Shown here: positions 34,854 to 44,708 of the stretch, in pieces
Layout of the letters: each line of letters starts with the position of its first letter
Position numbering within the stretch: the stretch's first letter is position 1
NCBI GenBank assembly: GCA_903830945.1
Contig: CAIKVT010000039.1
Coordinates: 1 to 64,000, forward strand
Source: an uncultured Elusimicrobia bacterium
GTDB taxonomy: Bacteria > Elusimicrobiota > Elusimicrobia > UBA1565 > UBA9628
DNA length: 64,000 nt
Reading direction: 5' to 3'
The notes under the pieces: generated by a model
The model's input: the letters and a program-made list of their open reading frames with translations, nothing else
What the model was told of the DNA's origin: nothing
Database searches by the model: none
Made by a program: the position numbers and the translations under genes

Positions 34854-35606
34854 ATGGCATTGGCAGAAGAAAGATATGCAGGTGATGATTACCTGCGCCA
34901 TAACCCATCCTGGGATTTGGGGGATTCGCCCTGGAAAGCTGATGCGGTATCAGGATTTTTAAAGGCTGAGGGGATTAATCCCGGGTCAGTCTGCGAGATC
35001 GGCTGTGGTGCGGGAGGGGTGCTGGCGGAATTGAGCAAAATCATGCCCGGCGTTGAGTTTTGCGGCTATGAAATAGCTCCAGCCGTCGTCCAGTTTTGGG
35101 AGAAGACTAAACGAAGCAATGTAAAGTTCGTGTTGGGGGATTTTTTTAAGCTGAATAAAGCACATTATGACCTTATCCTGCTACTGGATGTGATAGAGCA
35201 CCTCGGTGCCCCGTTTACTTTTTTGAATAGCCTGCATGGCGTTGCCGGCCACTATCTTTTTCATATTCCGCTGGATCTGAGCGCAGTGTCTGTGGCCAGA
35301 GAAGTTCCGCTCATGGCCGTGAGGAATAAGGTGGGGCATATAAACTACTTTACAAAAAATCTGGCTTTAGAGCTTCTGAGGGATACGGGGTTTAAAATCA
35401 TCGGGTGGCGCTATTCCGGCGCGGCATTTAATTCCCCACAAAGCACCTGGAAAACAAGGCTTGCCGCCATTCCAAGGCTTATTGCCTATGCCCTGAGCAA
35501 AGACTGGGGGGTGCGGCTTCTGGGTGGCGAAACGCTTCTGGTGTTGGCCAGCAGCATCGGCGAAGCTCCCGTGAATGGGGCCGTAAGTGATAAAATGCGA
35601 TTTTGA
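34854..35606 (+). CDS. Class I SAM-dependent methyltransferase
   Basis: A 250-residue methyltransferase with SVCEIGCGAGGVLAEL (SAM motif I, about residues 42-57), GYEIAP near 70 and LLLDVIEHLGAP (motif near 103-114). A C-terminal part of ~60 residues is less typical. AAAGGGA about 10 nt before the ATG is a good ribosome site. It precedes a B12-type radical SAM gene. It likely methylates a glycan component, but the acceptor is unknown. Confidence 0.8.
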   Translation: MALAEERYAGDDYLRHNPSWDLGDSPWKADAVSGFLKAEGINPGSVCEIGCGAGGVLAELSKIMPGVEFCGYEIAPAVVQFWEKTKRSNVKFVLGDFFKLNKAHYDLILLLDVIEHLGAPFTFLNSLHGVAGHYLFHIPLDLSAVSVAREVPLMAVRNKVGHINYFTKNLALELLRDTGFKIIGWRYSGAAFNSPQSTWKTRLAAIPRLIAYALSKDWGVRLLGGETLLVLASSIGEAPVNGAVSDKMRF

Positions 35607-35678
35607 AAAATGGTAACCATCGATGGCATTTAGATCCCATCTTGATTTTTGCTGGGCAGGGGCGTGGGGAAATATAAC

Positions 35679-37151
35679 ATGAGGGTGCAATTAATATCCA
35701 CTTCTTTGGAAGACAAAGTGCGCGCCCCTGTCCGTAATAATTCTTATTATCCTTTAAGCCTGGCTTATCTTCATGCATATTTAGAAAAGCAGGGACATGT
35801 TGTTGATACGCTTTTTTTAAACGATTATTCATATAACGACTGCTATCAAACCGTTATAGATAAACTGCGGGAATTCCAGCCAGAAGTAGTCGGGTTTAAT
35901 ATATTGACTAGTAATCGTGTCAGCACTTATCATCTCATCGACTACATTCACAAACACCATCAAAATATAAAAATTATATTGGGCGGGATTCATACAAGTG
36001 CTATGTATGAACAATTGATTGGGCAATACCCATACGTTATTGCGGTCATTGGCGAAGGAGAGGTCACGGCGGCCGAGTTGCTGATTAAAATTCAAAACAA
36101 TGAGGCTATTGATGGTGTTTTAGGCATAGCTTTTTACAAAGAAAATGGAATGGTGGTAACGTCTCCGCGGCCTTTAATAAATGATTTAGATCAATTGCCC
36201 TTTCCTAAGCATGAAGCGCTTTTCCATTCAGATGCTATTGCTGCTTGCATATTAACTACAAGGGGATGTCCGTTCCGCTGTAGTTTTTGTGCGCTTGATT
36301 TGGTTTCAAGAGGTAAGGTTAGGTATCGGTCCATTGGAAATGTTATGGAGGAACTCGAGCATATAAAAAAAGTTAATCCAAAAATAAAACGCATATGGAT
36401 CCATGACGACACTTTTTTCCTTAAAAATGAAAGAGTTATTGAATTTTGCGATGAAGTCGTGAGGCGGAAATTAAATTTTGAATTCATTTGCAGCGCTCGC
36501 TTCAAGCCGATATCTGAAAAAATAGTGCCAGCATTGGAACGGGCGGGATTCAGCACTGTGCTTTTTGGGCTGGAAAGTGGCGCGCCCTCTGTATTGGAAC
36601 GTGCGGGAAAACACATTGCTCCGCAAGATGCGCTTTACGCCGTCGGACTTTTTAAAGATTCTCCGATAACGGTCGGGGTTTTTTTAATAGTAGGTTTGTC
36701 CGGGGAAAATGATGAAACAATTGACGAAACAATAGACCTGGTCGTGAAGCTCCAAAAAATAAAATATCTTTTATACCTTGCCGAGCCTAATCCTTGTTTT
36801 GTTTATCCGGGGACTCAACTTTACGATATGGAAAAACGAGCAGGACGGCTGAGCGATGGATATTGGTTAACCGATAAGCCCGTTCCAATTTTTACTGTCG
36901 AACATGATGAGGATCAGTTGATCAGGTACGGAGAGCGACTTTTTGATCATATTGCATTCAGTCGTCTTTTTACTATAAATGGTTTTAGGGCTCAAGTCAA
37001 AATGCTTCCTTACATCATTAGACATCTTATAAAAATGCCTTTTTATGCGAGGATTGAGTTTCTTAATACCGCATTTTATAAATATAAAATTAATTATCCT
37101 CGATTGTATAAAGCAATAAGATTTTTTTATCGAAGTTTGAAAAATGCGTAG
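35679..37151 (+). CDS. B12-binding-type radical SAM protein
   Basis: A 490-residue cobalamin-type radical SAM protein. B12-domain-like N-terminus (MRVQLIST, ILGGIHTSAMYEQ near residue 103), cluster motif GCPFRCSFC near 196-203, IHDDTFFLKN in the barrel and GLESGAPSVLERAGKH near 300. Long C-terminal extension. The gene is AT-rich, like the one at 1643, unlike the GC-rich core. GGGGAAAT precedes the ATG at 35679 by 7-8 nt; the earlier in-frame start at 35649 is not family-like. Reaction unknown. It overlaps wzx by eight bases. Confidence 0.85.
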   Translation: MRVQLISTSLEDKVRAPVRNNSYYPLSLAYLHAYLEKQGHVVDTLFLNDYSYNDCYQTVIDKLREFQPEVVGFNILTSNRVSTYHLIDYIHKHHQNIKIILGGIHTSAMYEQLIGQYPYVIAVIGEGEVTAAELLIKIQNNEAIDGVLGIAFYKENGMVVTSPRPLINDLDQLPFPKHEALFHSDAIAACILTTRGCPFRCSFCALDLVSRGKVRYRSIGNVMEELEHIKKVNPKIKRIWIHDDTFFLKNERVIEFCDEVVRRKLNFEFICSARFKPISEKIVPALERAGFSTVLFGLESGAPSVLERAGKHIAPQDALYAVGLFKDSPITVGVFLIVGLSGENDETIDETIDLVVKLQKIKYLLYLAEPNPCFVYPGTQLYDMEKRAGRLSDGYWLTDKPVPIFTVEHDEDQLIRYGERLFDHIAFSRLFTINGFRAQVKMLPYIIRHLIKMPFYARIEFLNTAFYKYKINYPRLYKAIRFFYRSLKNA

Positions 37152-38640
37152 AGATATAATACTGCTTGCGAGCGGGCGGGTGGCCCAGGCTTTACTCGCC
37201 ATAGCCTCGCTGCGCCTGTTGACGGCTTTGCTGTCCCCGGCGCAGATAGGCAGCATGTTCCTAATGCTCTCGTTCGCTTCCTGGTTCGGACTTTTCCTGA
37301 TAAGTCCAGTCGGGTTGTTTATCAACCGCAACCTCCATCGTTGGCATTGTGAGAAGGTCCTTTTGGAAAGATTCCAGGTGTTTAATCTTTATGTGATTGC
37401 GGTTTCCATGTTGGCCCTTCCGCTGATTTTTGGTGGAAAAGTTTTTTTGAATCTTGGCTCCGGAATCCCGCTCTTCCATTTTATCGCTGTGGTCGCCCTG
37501 TATATCTGCGTTTCCACCTTGAACCAGACTGTTGTGCAGGCTCTTAATATGTTGGAGCATAGAGGGGCTTTTGTCGGACTATCCGTTCTTACAACTGCGT
37601 TGGGCCTGCTGTTTTCAGTTGGTATTTCTATTTTTGCAGGCAAAACGGCCTATTGTTGGCTTTATGGGCAGGTTCTTTCTTTTTTTGTGGTATATATACC
37701 TGCACGCATAAAAATCAGAACTCTTGAGCCCGCCCCTGCCGGCGGGCATAGCGCAGGTCTTAGTGCCCTGAGCTGTGCCGGGCTGGGCCCGCTATGGCGG
37801 TTTGCCGCGCCGCTCGCGATAGCCACGTGCTTTATGTGGATGCAGACGCAATCCTACCGGCTCATAGTGGAAAAATTTATTGGTGCGGAGTTCTTGGGCT
37901 ATTTTGTGGTGGGATTGAGCATCGCGACAAGTCTCGCCGGAATCGTCGAGTCTCTAGTCCACCAGTTTTATTATCCGGGTTTTTATAAACAGATCCAAGG
38001 AGCGGGCAAGGCGGAGCGGATCGAAGCCCTTTCTGGCCTCGCGAAGAAAACAATACCGGTTTATCTCATGCTTTTGCTTTTCACCGTTTTCATGTCGCAG
38101 CATCTTGCCCGATTGCTGGTTAACCCTAAATTTCAGACCGTATGGAAATTCGCGGCCATTGGGGCTTTGATTGAATTTTTTAGGATGATTACTAATATCT
38201 TTTCCGCTGCCGCACATTCCGAAATGAAGACTTCAGCTTTGATGTGGCCGTATTTTTGGGGAGGCCTGTTCACGTCCGCTGCGGTACTTGCGGCCTGTCT
38301 GTCGGGCGCGCCAAGGCTGTTCATTCCGGTCTGCATGGCGGGGGGGGGGCTGCTGACCATGGTGCTGGTTAAGCGGCGCATGAAGGAACTTGCCGGTTTC
38401 AAAACCGACAAGGCAGCCATTTTTAAGAGCATTTTACTGTGCGCCGGGCTCGTTCCGGCCCTGCTGTTCGGTAGGCAGGAGCCGCTCTGGCGCGCGATAT
38501 TGATAGTCGCGGTTTTCGGGCTTTATTTTCTTTTTGCGCAATGGTATATGTTGTTCCCGGGGAATAAGACCCAGGGGAAATTGGATTTATCCCCGTCTTT
38601 ATCCGGCGGCGGGAATGAAACATTCCCGCCGGAAATTTAA
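37144..38640 (+). CDS. Wzx-type oligosaccharide flippase (first copy)
   Basis: A 498-residue polytopic MATE/MOP-superfamily exporter with ~12-14 membrane helices, as expected for Wzx proteins that flip undecaprenyl-linked repeat units across the inner membrane. No catalytic motif is expected. The coding sequence contains a run of ten G at 38340-38349 (codons ~399-402), a length that can slip. The last codons (SGGGNETFPPEI) are part of a perfect hairpin. The reading frame overlaps the radical SAM gene by eight bases. Confidence 0.85.
   Translation: MRRDIILLASGRVAQALLAIASLRLLTALLSPAQIGSMFLMLSFASWFGLFLISPVGLFINRNLHRWHCEKVLLERFQVFNLYVIAVSMLALPLIFGGKVFLNLGSGIPLFHFIAVVALYICVSTLNQTVVQALNMLEHRGAFVGLSVLTTALGLLFSVGISIFAGKTAYCWLYGQVLSFFVVYIPARIKIRTLEPAPAGGHSAGLSALSCAGLGPLWRFAAPLAIATCFMWMQTQSYRLIVEKFIGAEFLGYFVVGLSIATSLAGIVESLVHQFYYPGFYKQIQGAGKAERIEALSGLAKKTIPVYLMLLLFTVFMSQHLARLLVNPKFQTVWKFAAIGALIEFFRMITNIFSAAAHSEMKTSALMWPYFWGGLFTSAAVLAACLSGAPRLFIPVCMAGGGLLTMVLVKRRMKELAGFKTDKAAIFKSILLCAGLVPALLFGRQEPLWRAILIVAVFGLYFLFAQWYMLFPGNKTQGKLDLSPSLSGGGNETFPPEI
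38340..38349 (+). repeat. G10 homopolymer in wzx
   Basis: Ten consecutive G in coding sequence (ATGGC-G10-CTG). A one-base slip would frameshift wzx about 100 codons before its end. No other G run above eight was noticed in the window. Confidence 0.9.
38607..38631 (+). terminator. Perfect 11-bp hairpin at the wzx 3' end
   Basis: CGGCGGGAATG, loop AAA, CATTCCCGCCG. The stem is inside the last codons of wzx and is followed by GAAATTTAA, with only a short T run. It may act as a weak terminator or mRNA 3'-end stabiliser. Confidence 0.5.
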
Positions 38641-38775
38641 AGCCGGGCATGTTTCTTTGACTTTGGGTACGGTGCATGCAGGCACTATGATACAATTGCG
38701 CCGTCTAGGGGAATACGCCGTCGGCCGGGGCATACTTGCCTTCAGGCCTCTGGTAGGAGCAGATTCCTGTATAAA
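38641..38775 (+). promoter_or_regulatory. Intergenic region upstream of gmd with candidate promoter
   Basis: TTGGGT (38663-38668) with a 17-bp spacer to TATGAT (38686-38691) is a plausible sigma-70-type promoter. AGGAG at 38755-38759 lies 16 nt before the gmd ATG, somewhat far. No gene seen. Confidence 0.35.
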
Positions 38776-39822
38776 ATGAATAAACATACAAAGAAAGCTT
38801 TGATTACGGGCATAACCGGGCAAGACGGCTCTTATCTGGCGGAGTTGCTGCTATCAAAAGGTTATGAGGTACACGGCCTTATAAGACGAGCGAGCACGTT
38901 CAATACCGGCCGTATCGAGCACATCTTCAAAGACCCTCACACTAAAGGCGTCCGCCTTCTGCTCCATTACGGCGATCTCTCCGACAGCAGCAACATCAGT
39001 CGGCTGATGGAGAAGATCGATCCTGACGAAGTGTACAACCTCGGCGCGCAAAGCCACGTGCGCATCAGCTTCGACATGCCGGAATACACTTCGGATGTCG
39101 ATGCTTTGGGTACTCTGCGCATGCTCGACGCCATACGGGAATCTGGCATCAAAACCAGATTCTATCAGGCCTCGTCGAGCGAGATGTTCGGCAAGGCGGC
39201 CGAGATTCCCCTCAAGGAAACCTCCCCCTTCTATCCTCGCTCGCCCTATGGGTGCGCCAAGGTCTACGGCTACTGGATAACGAAGAACTACCGCGAGAGC
39301 TACGGCCTGTATGCTTGCAATGGGATCTTGTTCAATCACGAGTCCGAGCGCCGGGGCGAGACATTCGTCACTCGCAAGATCACGCGCGGCCTAGCCAGGA
39401 TCAAGCTGGGCAAGGACCAGAAGCTTTTCCTTGGCAACCTGGACGCCAAGCGAGACTGGGGCCACGCCAAGGATTACGTGTACGGCATGTGGCTCATGCT
39501 CCAGCAGGACCGACCGGACGATTATGTGTTGGCGACAAACGAAACGCATACCGTCCGCGAATTCGCCGAGGAAGCCGCCCGGCAGCTGGGCTTTAAGTTG
39601 GCCTGGAGAGGCAAAGGCATCAAGGAAAAAGGCGTGGACACAAAGACCGGGAGAATCATCATCGAGATAGACCTGAAATATTTCCGTCCCGCCGAAGTGG
39701 ACGTGCTGCTGGGTGATTACACCAAAGCCCATCAAAAGTTCGGTTGGGAGCCGAAGATCAAGTTCAAGGAACTGGCGAAGATGATGGCACAAGCCGATTA
39801 TGAGCATGAAAAAAAACTCTAG
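38776..39822 (+). CDS. gmd: GDP-mannose 4,6-dehydratase
   Basis: A 348-residue SDR enzyme that converts GDP-D-mannose to GDP-4-keto-6-deoxymannose, precursor of GDP-L-fucose, GDP-colitose and others. [37 protein letters not shown] (YxxxK) and [17 protein letters not shown] are all Gmd signatures, and the length is normal. It begins a three-gene GDP-sugar module and overlaps the next gene by 23 bases. Confidence 0.95.
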   Translation: MNKHTKKALITGITGQDGSYLAELLLSKGYEVHGLIRRASTFNTGRIEHIFKDPHTKGVRLLLHYGDLSDSSNISRLMEKIDPDEVYNLGAQSHVRISFDMPEYTSDVDALGTLRMLDAIRESGIKTRFYQASSSEMFGKAAEIPLKETSPFYPRSPYGCAKVYGYWITKNYRESYGLYACNGILFNHESERRGETFVTRKITRGLARIKLGKDQKLFLGNLDAKRDWGHAKDYVYGMWLMLQQDRPDDYVLATNETHTVREFAEEAARQLGFKLAWRGKGIKEKGVDTKTGRIIIEIDLKYFRPAEVDVLLGDYTKAHQKFGWEPKIKFKELAKMMAQADYEHEKKL

Positions 39823-40750
39823 GATCTATGTCGCAGGACACGCGGGCATGGTCGGTTCCGCGATCGTGCGGGCACTGCGCGCCGAGGGGTTCTCTCGGAT
39901 CATCACGGCCTCTCATGAAGAACTGGAGCTGCGCGACGCCGTTGCTGTGGCTCGTTTTTTCAAGGACCAGAAACCTGAATACGTCTTTCTTGCCGCAGCA
40001 AAAGTTGGGGGAATACAGGCCAATAGGAATCATCAGGCCGATTTTTTGCGTGACAATCTTGAGATTCAGAACAATGTCATACATAACTCTTACTTGAACG
40101 GGGCCGAGGAGCTGGTGTTCTTGGGGAGTTCATGCATCTACCCCAGGGAATGCCCCCAGCCGATGAAGGAAGAGTACCTGCTGACCGGGCCCGTGGAGCC
40201 CACTAACGAAGGTTACGCTCTGGCTAAGATTGCGGGCTTGCGCTTGGCTCAGTTCTACCAGCAGCAGTATGGACTCAAGTGCATCAATCCAATGCCCTGC
40301 AACATCTACGGCTTCAATGACAACTTCGATCCGGCGAACTCCCATGTGCTGGCGGCTCTGGTGAAAAAATTCGTCGATGCCAAGGACGCGAATACGCCGG
40401 AGGTGGTCCTTTGGGGCAGCGGCATCGCCAGGCGCGAATTGCTGCATGTAGATGATCTGGCCAGGGCGCTGCTCTTGCTGGTGGAGAAGTGGCACTCTCC
40501 CGAGATCATCAATGTGGGCTGCGGCACGGACGTGTCCATAAAGGAACTGGCGACCATGGTCGCCGAAAAAACAGGTTATAACGGCAAGCTCGGCTGGGAC
40601 ACTTCCATGCCCGACGGGATGCTGCGCAAATGTCTGGACGTGTCAAAATTAAATGCTTTGGGCTTCCGTCCGGAGATTGCTTTGGCGCAGGGCCTTTCGC
40701 AGGTCATCGCCGATTGCCGAGGCTTGAAGCAAGGACTTGCAAAATCATGA
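39800..40750 (+). CDS. GDP-L-fucose synthase / GDP-L-colitose synthase
   Basis: A 316-residue epimerase/reductase of the Fcl/WcaG family: [19 protein letters not shown] near residue 75, [13 protein letters not shown] near 110 and GYALAKIAG (YxxxK) near 140. Fcl makes GDP-L-fucose from the Gmd product. ColC makes GDP-L-colitose by the same chemistry on the 3-deoxy intermediate. The segment [16 protein letters not shown] looks more like ColC to me (MPCN-Y), and a ColD-like gene follows with an ATGA overlap. I prefer ColC but cannot exclude Fcl. Confidence 0.88.
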   Translation: MSMKKNSRIYVAGHAGMVGSAIVRALRAEGFSRIITASHEELELRDAVAVARFFKDQKPEYVFLAAAKVGGIQANRNHQADFLRDNLEIQNNVIHNSYLNGAEELVFLGSSCIYPRECPQPMKEEYLLTGPVEPTNEGYALAKIAGLRLAQFYQQQYGLKCINPMPCNIYGFNDNFDPANSHVLAALVKKFVDAKDANTPEVVLWGSGIARRELLHVDDLARALLLLVEKWHSPEIINVGCGTDVSIKELATMVAEKTGYNGKLGWDTSMPDGMLRKCLDVSKLNALGFRPEIALAQGLSQVIADCRGLKQGLAKS

Positions 40751-41919
40751 TACCACTGATGAAAAACGCCTTTATAGACGAGCAGAAGACAAAGTCTGCC
40801 CTGGCGGAATTCATACTGCAGGCTCCGCGCCTTAGCATGGATGCGAAATGTCTCGAATTCGAGAAGAGATTTGCGGACTGGCAGGGTCGGAAGTTCGCTG
40901 TCCTCTTCAATAGCGGCGGCAGTGCCAACCTGGCTATGCTGCAGGCGATGAAGAATCTCGGTTTGCTCAAAGATAACGACAATGTCGGCTTCTCCGCGCT
41001 CACTTGGTCCACCAACACGATGCCCATCATACAGATGGGCATGACGCCGGTCGCGGTGGATTGCGGACCGCGTACCTTGAATGTGATGTCGTCCGATCTC
41101 CAGGAGCGCCTGCGCACGTCGAAGCTGGCGGCCATGTTCATAACCAATGCGCTTGGGTTTGCGGGCGATCTGGGCAGGATAAAGAACCTTTGCCGCGAAA
41201 AGGGCATCATCCTTATCGAGGATAGCTGCGAGGCTTTGGGCAGCGAACTGCCTTCCGGGAAGACCGGAAATTTCGGTATGGCCGCCAGTTTTTCATTCTT
41301 CGTGGCGCACCATATGTCCACCATCGAAGGCGGCATGGCCTGCACGGATGACGCGGAGCTGGCTGAGATGTTGAGGATCGTGCGTGCCAACGGTTGGGAC
41401 AGAAATTTGGAGCCGCGGCAGCAGGCAAAATGGCGCGATAAATTCGCGGTCAAAAATGAATTCGAATCTAAATATACTTTCTACGATCTTGGTTTTAATC
41501 TTCGCCCCACCGAGATCACCGGGTTTTTGGGCTTGCGGCAATTGGAAGCGTTGGAGGGCACGCTCATAAAGCGCGAGAGCAACTTCAAGCTCCTGGACTT
41601 GGCTGCGAGGCAGAACGACGAACTCATTACCGTCGATTGTGCGCATCTCTCGCGCGTGGCCAACTTCGCTTTCCCGGTGCTTTGCAAGACCCAGCAGGTC
41701 AGGGAGAAATATCTCGCCAAGTTCACGGCCGCGGGCGTCGAGATACGCCCCATGATCGCGGGCAACATCCAGCGGCAGCCTTTTTATGGGAAATATGTGC
41801 GGCGGATGTTCGAGCTGCCGGGCACGGATTTCATCCATGATTGCGGCTTCTATTGCGGCAATTATCCAGAACTTACAGATGGGGATCTTGCTGTGATCCG
41901 CGATTGTCTGAAAAAATAA
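40747..41919 (+). CDS. colD: ColD-like PLP-dependent GDP-4-keto-6-deoxymannose 3-dehydrase
   Basis: A 390-residue DegT-fold enzyme. The PLP lysine is replaced by His: FSFFVAHHMSTIEGG instead of the FSFY.xK. motif. That swap marks 3-dehydrases (ColD, RfbH/E1), which remove the 3-hydroxyl, not aminotransferases. Length (~388 aa) and Gmd/Fcl-type neighbours match ColD of GDP-L-colitose synthesis, not RfbH (437 aa with Fe-S cysteines). The stop of the preceding gene overlaps ATG 40747 as ATGA. A relic of the same family lies at 4089-4193. Confidence 0.85.
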   Translation: MIPLMKNAFIDEQKTKSALAEFILQAPRLSMDAKCLEFEKRFADWQGRKFAVLFNSGGSANLAMLQAMKNLGLLKDNDNVGFSALTWSTNTMPIIQMGMTPVAVDCGPRTLNVMSSDLQERLRTSKLAAMFITNALGFAGDLGRIKNLCREKGIILIEDSCEALGSELPSGKTGNFGMAASFSFFVAHHMSTIEGGMACTDDAELAEMLRIVRANGWDRNLEPRQQAKWRDKFAVKNEFESKYTFYDLGFNLRPTEITGFLGLRQLEALEGTLIKRESNFKLLDLAARQNDELITVDCAHLSRVANFAFPVLCKTQQVREKYLAKFTAAGVEIRPMIAGNIQRQPFYGKYVRRMFELPGTDFIHDCGFYCGNYPELTDGDLAVIRDCLKK

Positions 41920-41923
41920 AGGA

Positions 41924-43798
41924 ATGAGCGGGCTCATACTGCTATTTCTTTCTTTTGTTGGTTGGTTTCTGTTTTTGGCCGAATGCACGCTGTGGCCCAC
42001 GGCAACCATTCCGCTTTTTAGTACATCATTCTTTATCGTCGTTCTCTACGCATTTAGTCTCGCGGGATTTCTTCTGCCGGGCGCGTATTTCCTGGCTGCG
42101 ATGGGGATCGCGCTTGGTGTGATCGGAGCCTTTCTGGCACGGGCTAGGTACAGGGAGTATTTCTCGAAACTACTGGAGCCAGGACTGGCTCTTTTTTTTC
42201 TGCTGGCCGCGTTGTTCTGGCCGATGCTGTCCAGGGTGCACTATCGCAATTGGGATGAGTTCACGCACTGGGGGTTTGCGGCTAAAGAAATATTCCTGCG
42301 CAACTCCCTGGCGCCCCTTGAAAGCGCCCTTCCCTTTAAGGACTACCCCCCGGGCACCGCCCTGTTTCAGTATTATGTGACGTTTTTCATCGGATGGTCG
42401 GAGGGAGCCACCGCCTTCGCGCAGGTATTATTGCTGCTTGCGGCGGCCGTAGCACTCTTGCAAAATGTTTCCTGGAAACAGGGATCTAGGATTGCGGCCA
42501 TTTTGGCCATGTCTTATCTTTTGCCCGTGATGTTCGGCTACCAACCTCAAGACCTGTGCGTAGACCATGTGCTCGGATTCTTGTTCGGGATATCGATAGC
42601 CTCATCCTTGCTTTCCGTCGATGGGAAACATGGGATGCTCCTGCGGATGATCCCGACCCTGCTTATACTCCCCCTGATAAAAAGTTCGGGATTGCTCCTC
42701 GCGTTGATCGTGGCGAGTGTCATCGCCACCGATCATTTTATGGCGGCCAGGATGCGGGGCGATAGGAAGGGACTTTTGGGGGCGCTCTGTTTATGCGCGG
42801 TGCTGGTGTTATCGCCGATGGTCTCCTCGAAAAGTTGGAGTTGGCGGATGGCAAGCCTTGGGGTCACGAAGACTTTGGAGACCAAGAATATTTCATTCGC
42901 GAACATGTGGAATAGCTTTTCAAGTTCTGCCACTGAAAGGGAACGGACAACGATATTGAATTTCAGGAGAGCCCTCGCTGGGAAACAGGTGGGGAGAACG
43001 TTGCCTCCAGCTTTTTTGCTCATCATGTTGGCGCTGGCCGCATTCGTTGCACTTAGGAAGGAAACGCGCCGCAGGGAGAATCTGCAGATCCAAGCCGCCT
43101 TCCTCTGGCTGCTTGTCGGGTTCACGATTTACGCTTCAGGCCTGCTTTTTCTTTACCTATTTTCATTCGGGGGATACGAGGGCCCCCGGCTGGCATCTTT
43201 CGGGCGCTACATGGGAATTTTCTTCCTAGGGTGGGGCTTCGTTACGGCGGCGTTTTTTTTGCGCCTTCCACTTCCGCCGATTCCATGTGGCTATGCGCGT
43301 TATGCCCGGACACTTATCATTCTGGCGTCGGTCCTGATGCTGGGTCAGAATTCATTCCATGAGGCCAGAGAGGAAAAAAAGTTGTGGCAAGCGCCGTGGT
43401 ATAAGAGCCTGCGTGACAAAGCCGCGTATGCCGTTTCAAAAACCACAGTGGCCTCCAAGATTTACGTTATCTGGCAGGACAGTAAAGGCTTTGAATCGTG
43501 GGTTATGGCCTACGAACTGGCACCCCGGATAACCAGCATGCGCAATGGCGGCGCATGGTCTATGGGGAAGCCTTATTACAGCGGAGATGTCTGGACGAAC
43601 GATATCTCCGCGAAGGACTGGCAGTCGGTCTTGAAGGATTATGATTTTGTGATGATAGGCAGCGCGGATAGAGCTTTTTGGGACAGGTTCGGCGCCCTGT
43701 TTGGGAAATGGGATCCGGTCGGCGCTGATTATTTATTCAAAGTCATCACAGATGACGGGAAAATAAAATTGCGCCCGGTCGGAGCAAGCGATGAATGA
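41924..43798 (+). CDS. Large polytopic membrane protein, GT-C-like or polymerase-like
   Basis: 624 residues, roughly the first 480 with about a dozen hydrophobic segments, then a ~140-residue soluble tail. After the first helices comes NWDEFTHWGFAAKEIF ... KDYPPGTALFQYY, a DE/YPPG pattern that resembles the first periplasmic loop of GT-C glycosyltransferases (GT39-like). Alternatively it could be the Wzy polymerase, which also has variable sequence and many helices. It sits in the GDP-sugar module, five bases after colD, and overlaps the next gene by eight. Function unresolved. Confidence 0.7.
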   Translation: MSGLILLFLSFVGWFLFLAECTLWPTATIPLFSTSFFIVVLYAFSLAGFLLPGAYFLAAMGIALGVIGAFLARARYREYFSKLLEPGLALFFLLAALFWPMLSRVHYRNWDEFTHWGFAAKEIFLRNSLAPLESALPFKDYPPGTALFQYYVTFFIGWSEGATAFAQVLLLLAAAVALLQNVSWKQGSRIAAILAMSYLLPVMFGYQPQDLCVDHVLGFLFGISIASSLLSVDGKHGMLLRMIPTLLILPLIKSSGLLLALIVASVIATDHFMAARMRGDRKGLLGALCLCAVLVLSPMVSSKSWSWRMASLGVTKTLETKNISFANMWNSFSSSATERERTTILNFRRALAGKQVGRTLPPAFLLIMLALAAFVALRKETRRRENLQIQAAFLWLLVGFTIYASGLLFLYLFSFGGYEGPRLASFGRYMGIFFLGWGFVTAAFFLRLPLPPIPCGYARYARTLIILASVLMLGQNSFHEAREEKKLWQAPWYKSLRDKAAYAVSKTTVASKIYVIWQDSKGFESWVMAYELAPRITSMRNGGAWSMGKPYYSGDVWTNDISAKDWQSVLKDYDFVMIGSADRAFWDRFGALFGKWDPVGADYLFKVITDDGKIKLRPVGASDE

Positions 43799-44708
43799 CA
43801 TGCCGCCCTGCAATCTATGTCACGGCCGGGAATACAAACTGCTCTATCGCGGCAATATCGTTGATGATATGAGCCCCCGTTTTTCTCAATATGCCTACTA
43901 CGATGATATTTACCGTTGTTGCAGTTGTGGGCTAGTCGTTCAGCAGTGTCGCCATAGTCGCGAAGCCATCGCCCGCTTTTTGAAGGCGGAAAAGTACCTT
44001 GATGAGGCCATCGGCGGCCTCAATCTTATAGAGAAATACGTGCAGTTCGAGCACCTTATCCGCCTGATCGAGAAATATCGCCCCATCGCCGGCAGCAAGC
44101 TTCTTGACGTGGGAGCAAACACCGGTGTCTTCCTGTCGACCGTGCGCTCACGGGCGGCGGCAGTACGAGGCATCGAGCCTTCCGAAGAGGCCGCGCAAAT
44201 CGCTCGGACCAAGTTGGGAGTGGACGTGCAGGCCGGCTTGATCGGTGAGGTGGAGCTGCCCGACGCGGCCTTCGATCTCATCACGATGTTCGACGTGGTC
44301 GAGCATCTGACGGATCCCGCCGATGACCTCGCCCATCTGTTCCGCAAGCTCGCGCCCGGCGGCGCGATCTTCATCACCACCCACGACATCGAGACCTGGT
44401 TCGCCCGCCTCTCCGGGCCCCGCTACCCGATGCTGATGTACCAGCACTTCTTCCATTTCTCCCCGGCCACGCTCTTGCGCATGCTGGAGCAGGCCGGGTT
44501 CCGGGTGCTGGGCTACGACAGGTTCCTCAAGTCATGGAGCTTCGAGTATCTGTACCATTTGATAGAAAAGAAATGGCCCGGGACTCGGCTGGCGTGGACG
44601 CTGCGGATGCTGCTCTCGCCTGGCATGGCGGTGCCGGCCATCCGCAAGGCTCGAATCACCTCTCCACAGCGGGACTTTTTTATGATCGCGGCCGAGCGCC
44701 GCCGATGA
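43791..44708 (+). CDS. Zinc-ribbon class I SAM methyltransferase
   Basis: A 305-residue methyltransferase. N-terminal CNLCHG and CCSCGL pair (zinc ribbon), then LLDVGANTGVFLSTV (SAM motif I, about residues 105-119), GIEPSEEAA, and TMFDVVEHLTDP near 165. Same general design as the gene at 26831, but clearly a different protein. Its 3' end overlaps the convergent radical SAM gene by 29 bases. Likely modifies a glycan component. Confidence 0.82.
   Translation: MNDMPPCNLCHGREYKLLYRGNIVDDMSPRFSQYAYYDDIYRCCSCGLVVQQCRHSREAIARFLKAEKYLDEAIGGLNLIEKYVQFEHLIRLIEKYRPIAGSKLLDVGANTGVFLSTVRSRAAAVRGIEPSEEAAQIARTKLGVDVQAGLIGEVELPDAAFDLITMFDVVEHLTDPADDLAHLFRKLAPGGAIFITTHDIETWFARLSGPRYPMLMYQHFFHFSPATLLRMLEQAGFRVLGYDRFLKSWSFEYLYHLIEKKWPGTRLAWTLRMLLSPGMAVPAIRKARITSPQRDFFMIAAERRR

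Noticed and set aside
40747-41919. Sugar aminotransferase
   Set aside because: The PLP lysine is replaced by His, so transamination is not expected; dehydrase is preferred.
34408-43260. T8 runs (34408, 42192, 43253) as phase-variation tracts
   Set aside because: Runs of seven or eight T occur repeatedly in different genes, so they look like composition. Only the G10 run stands out.
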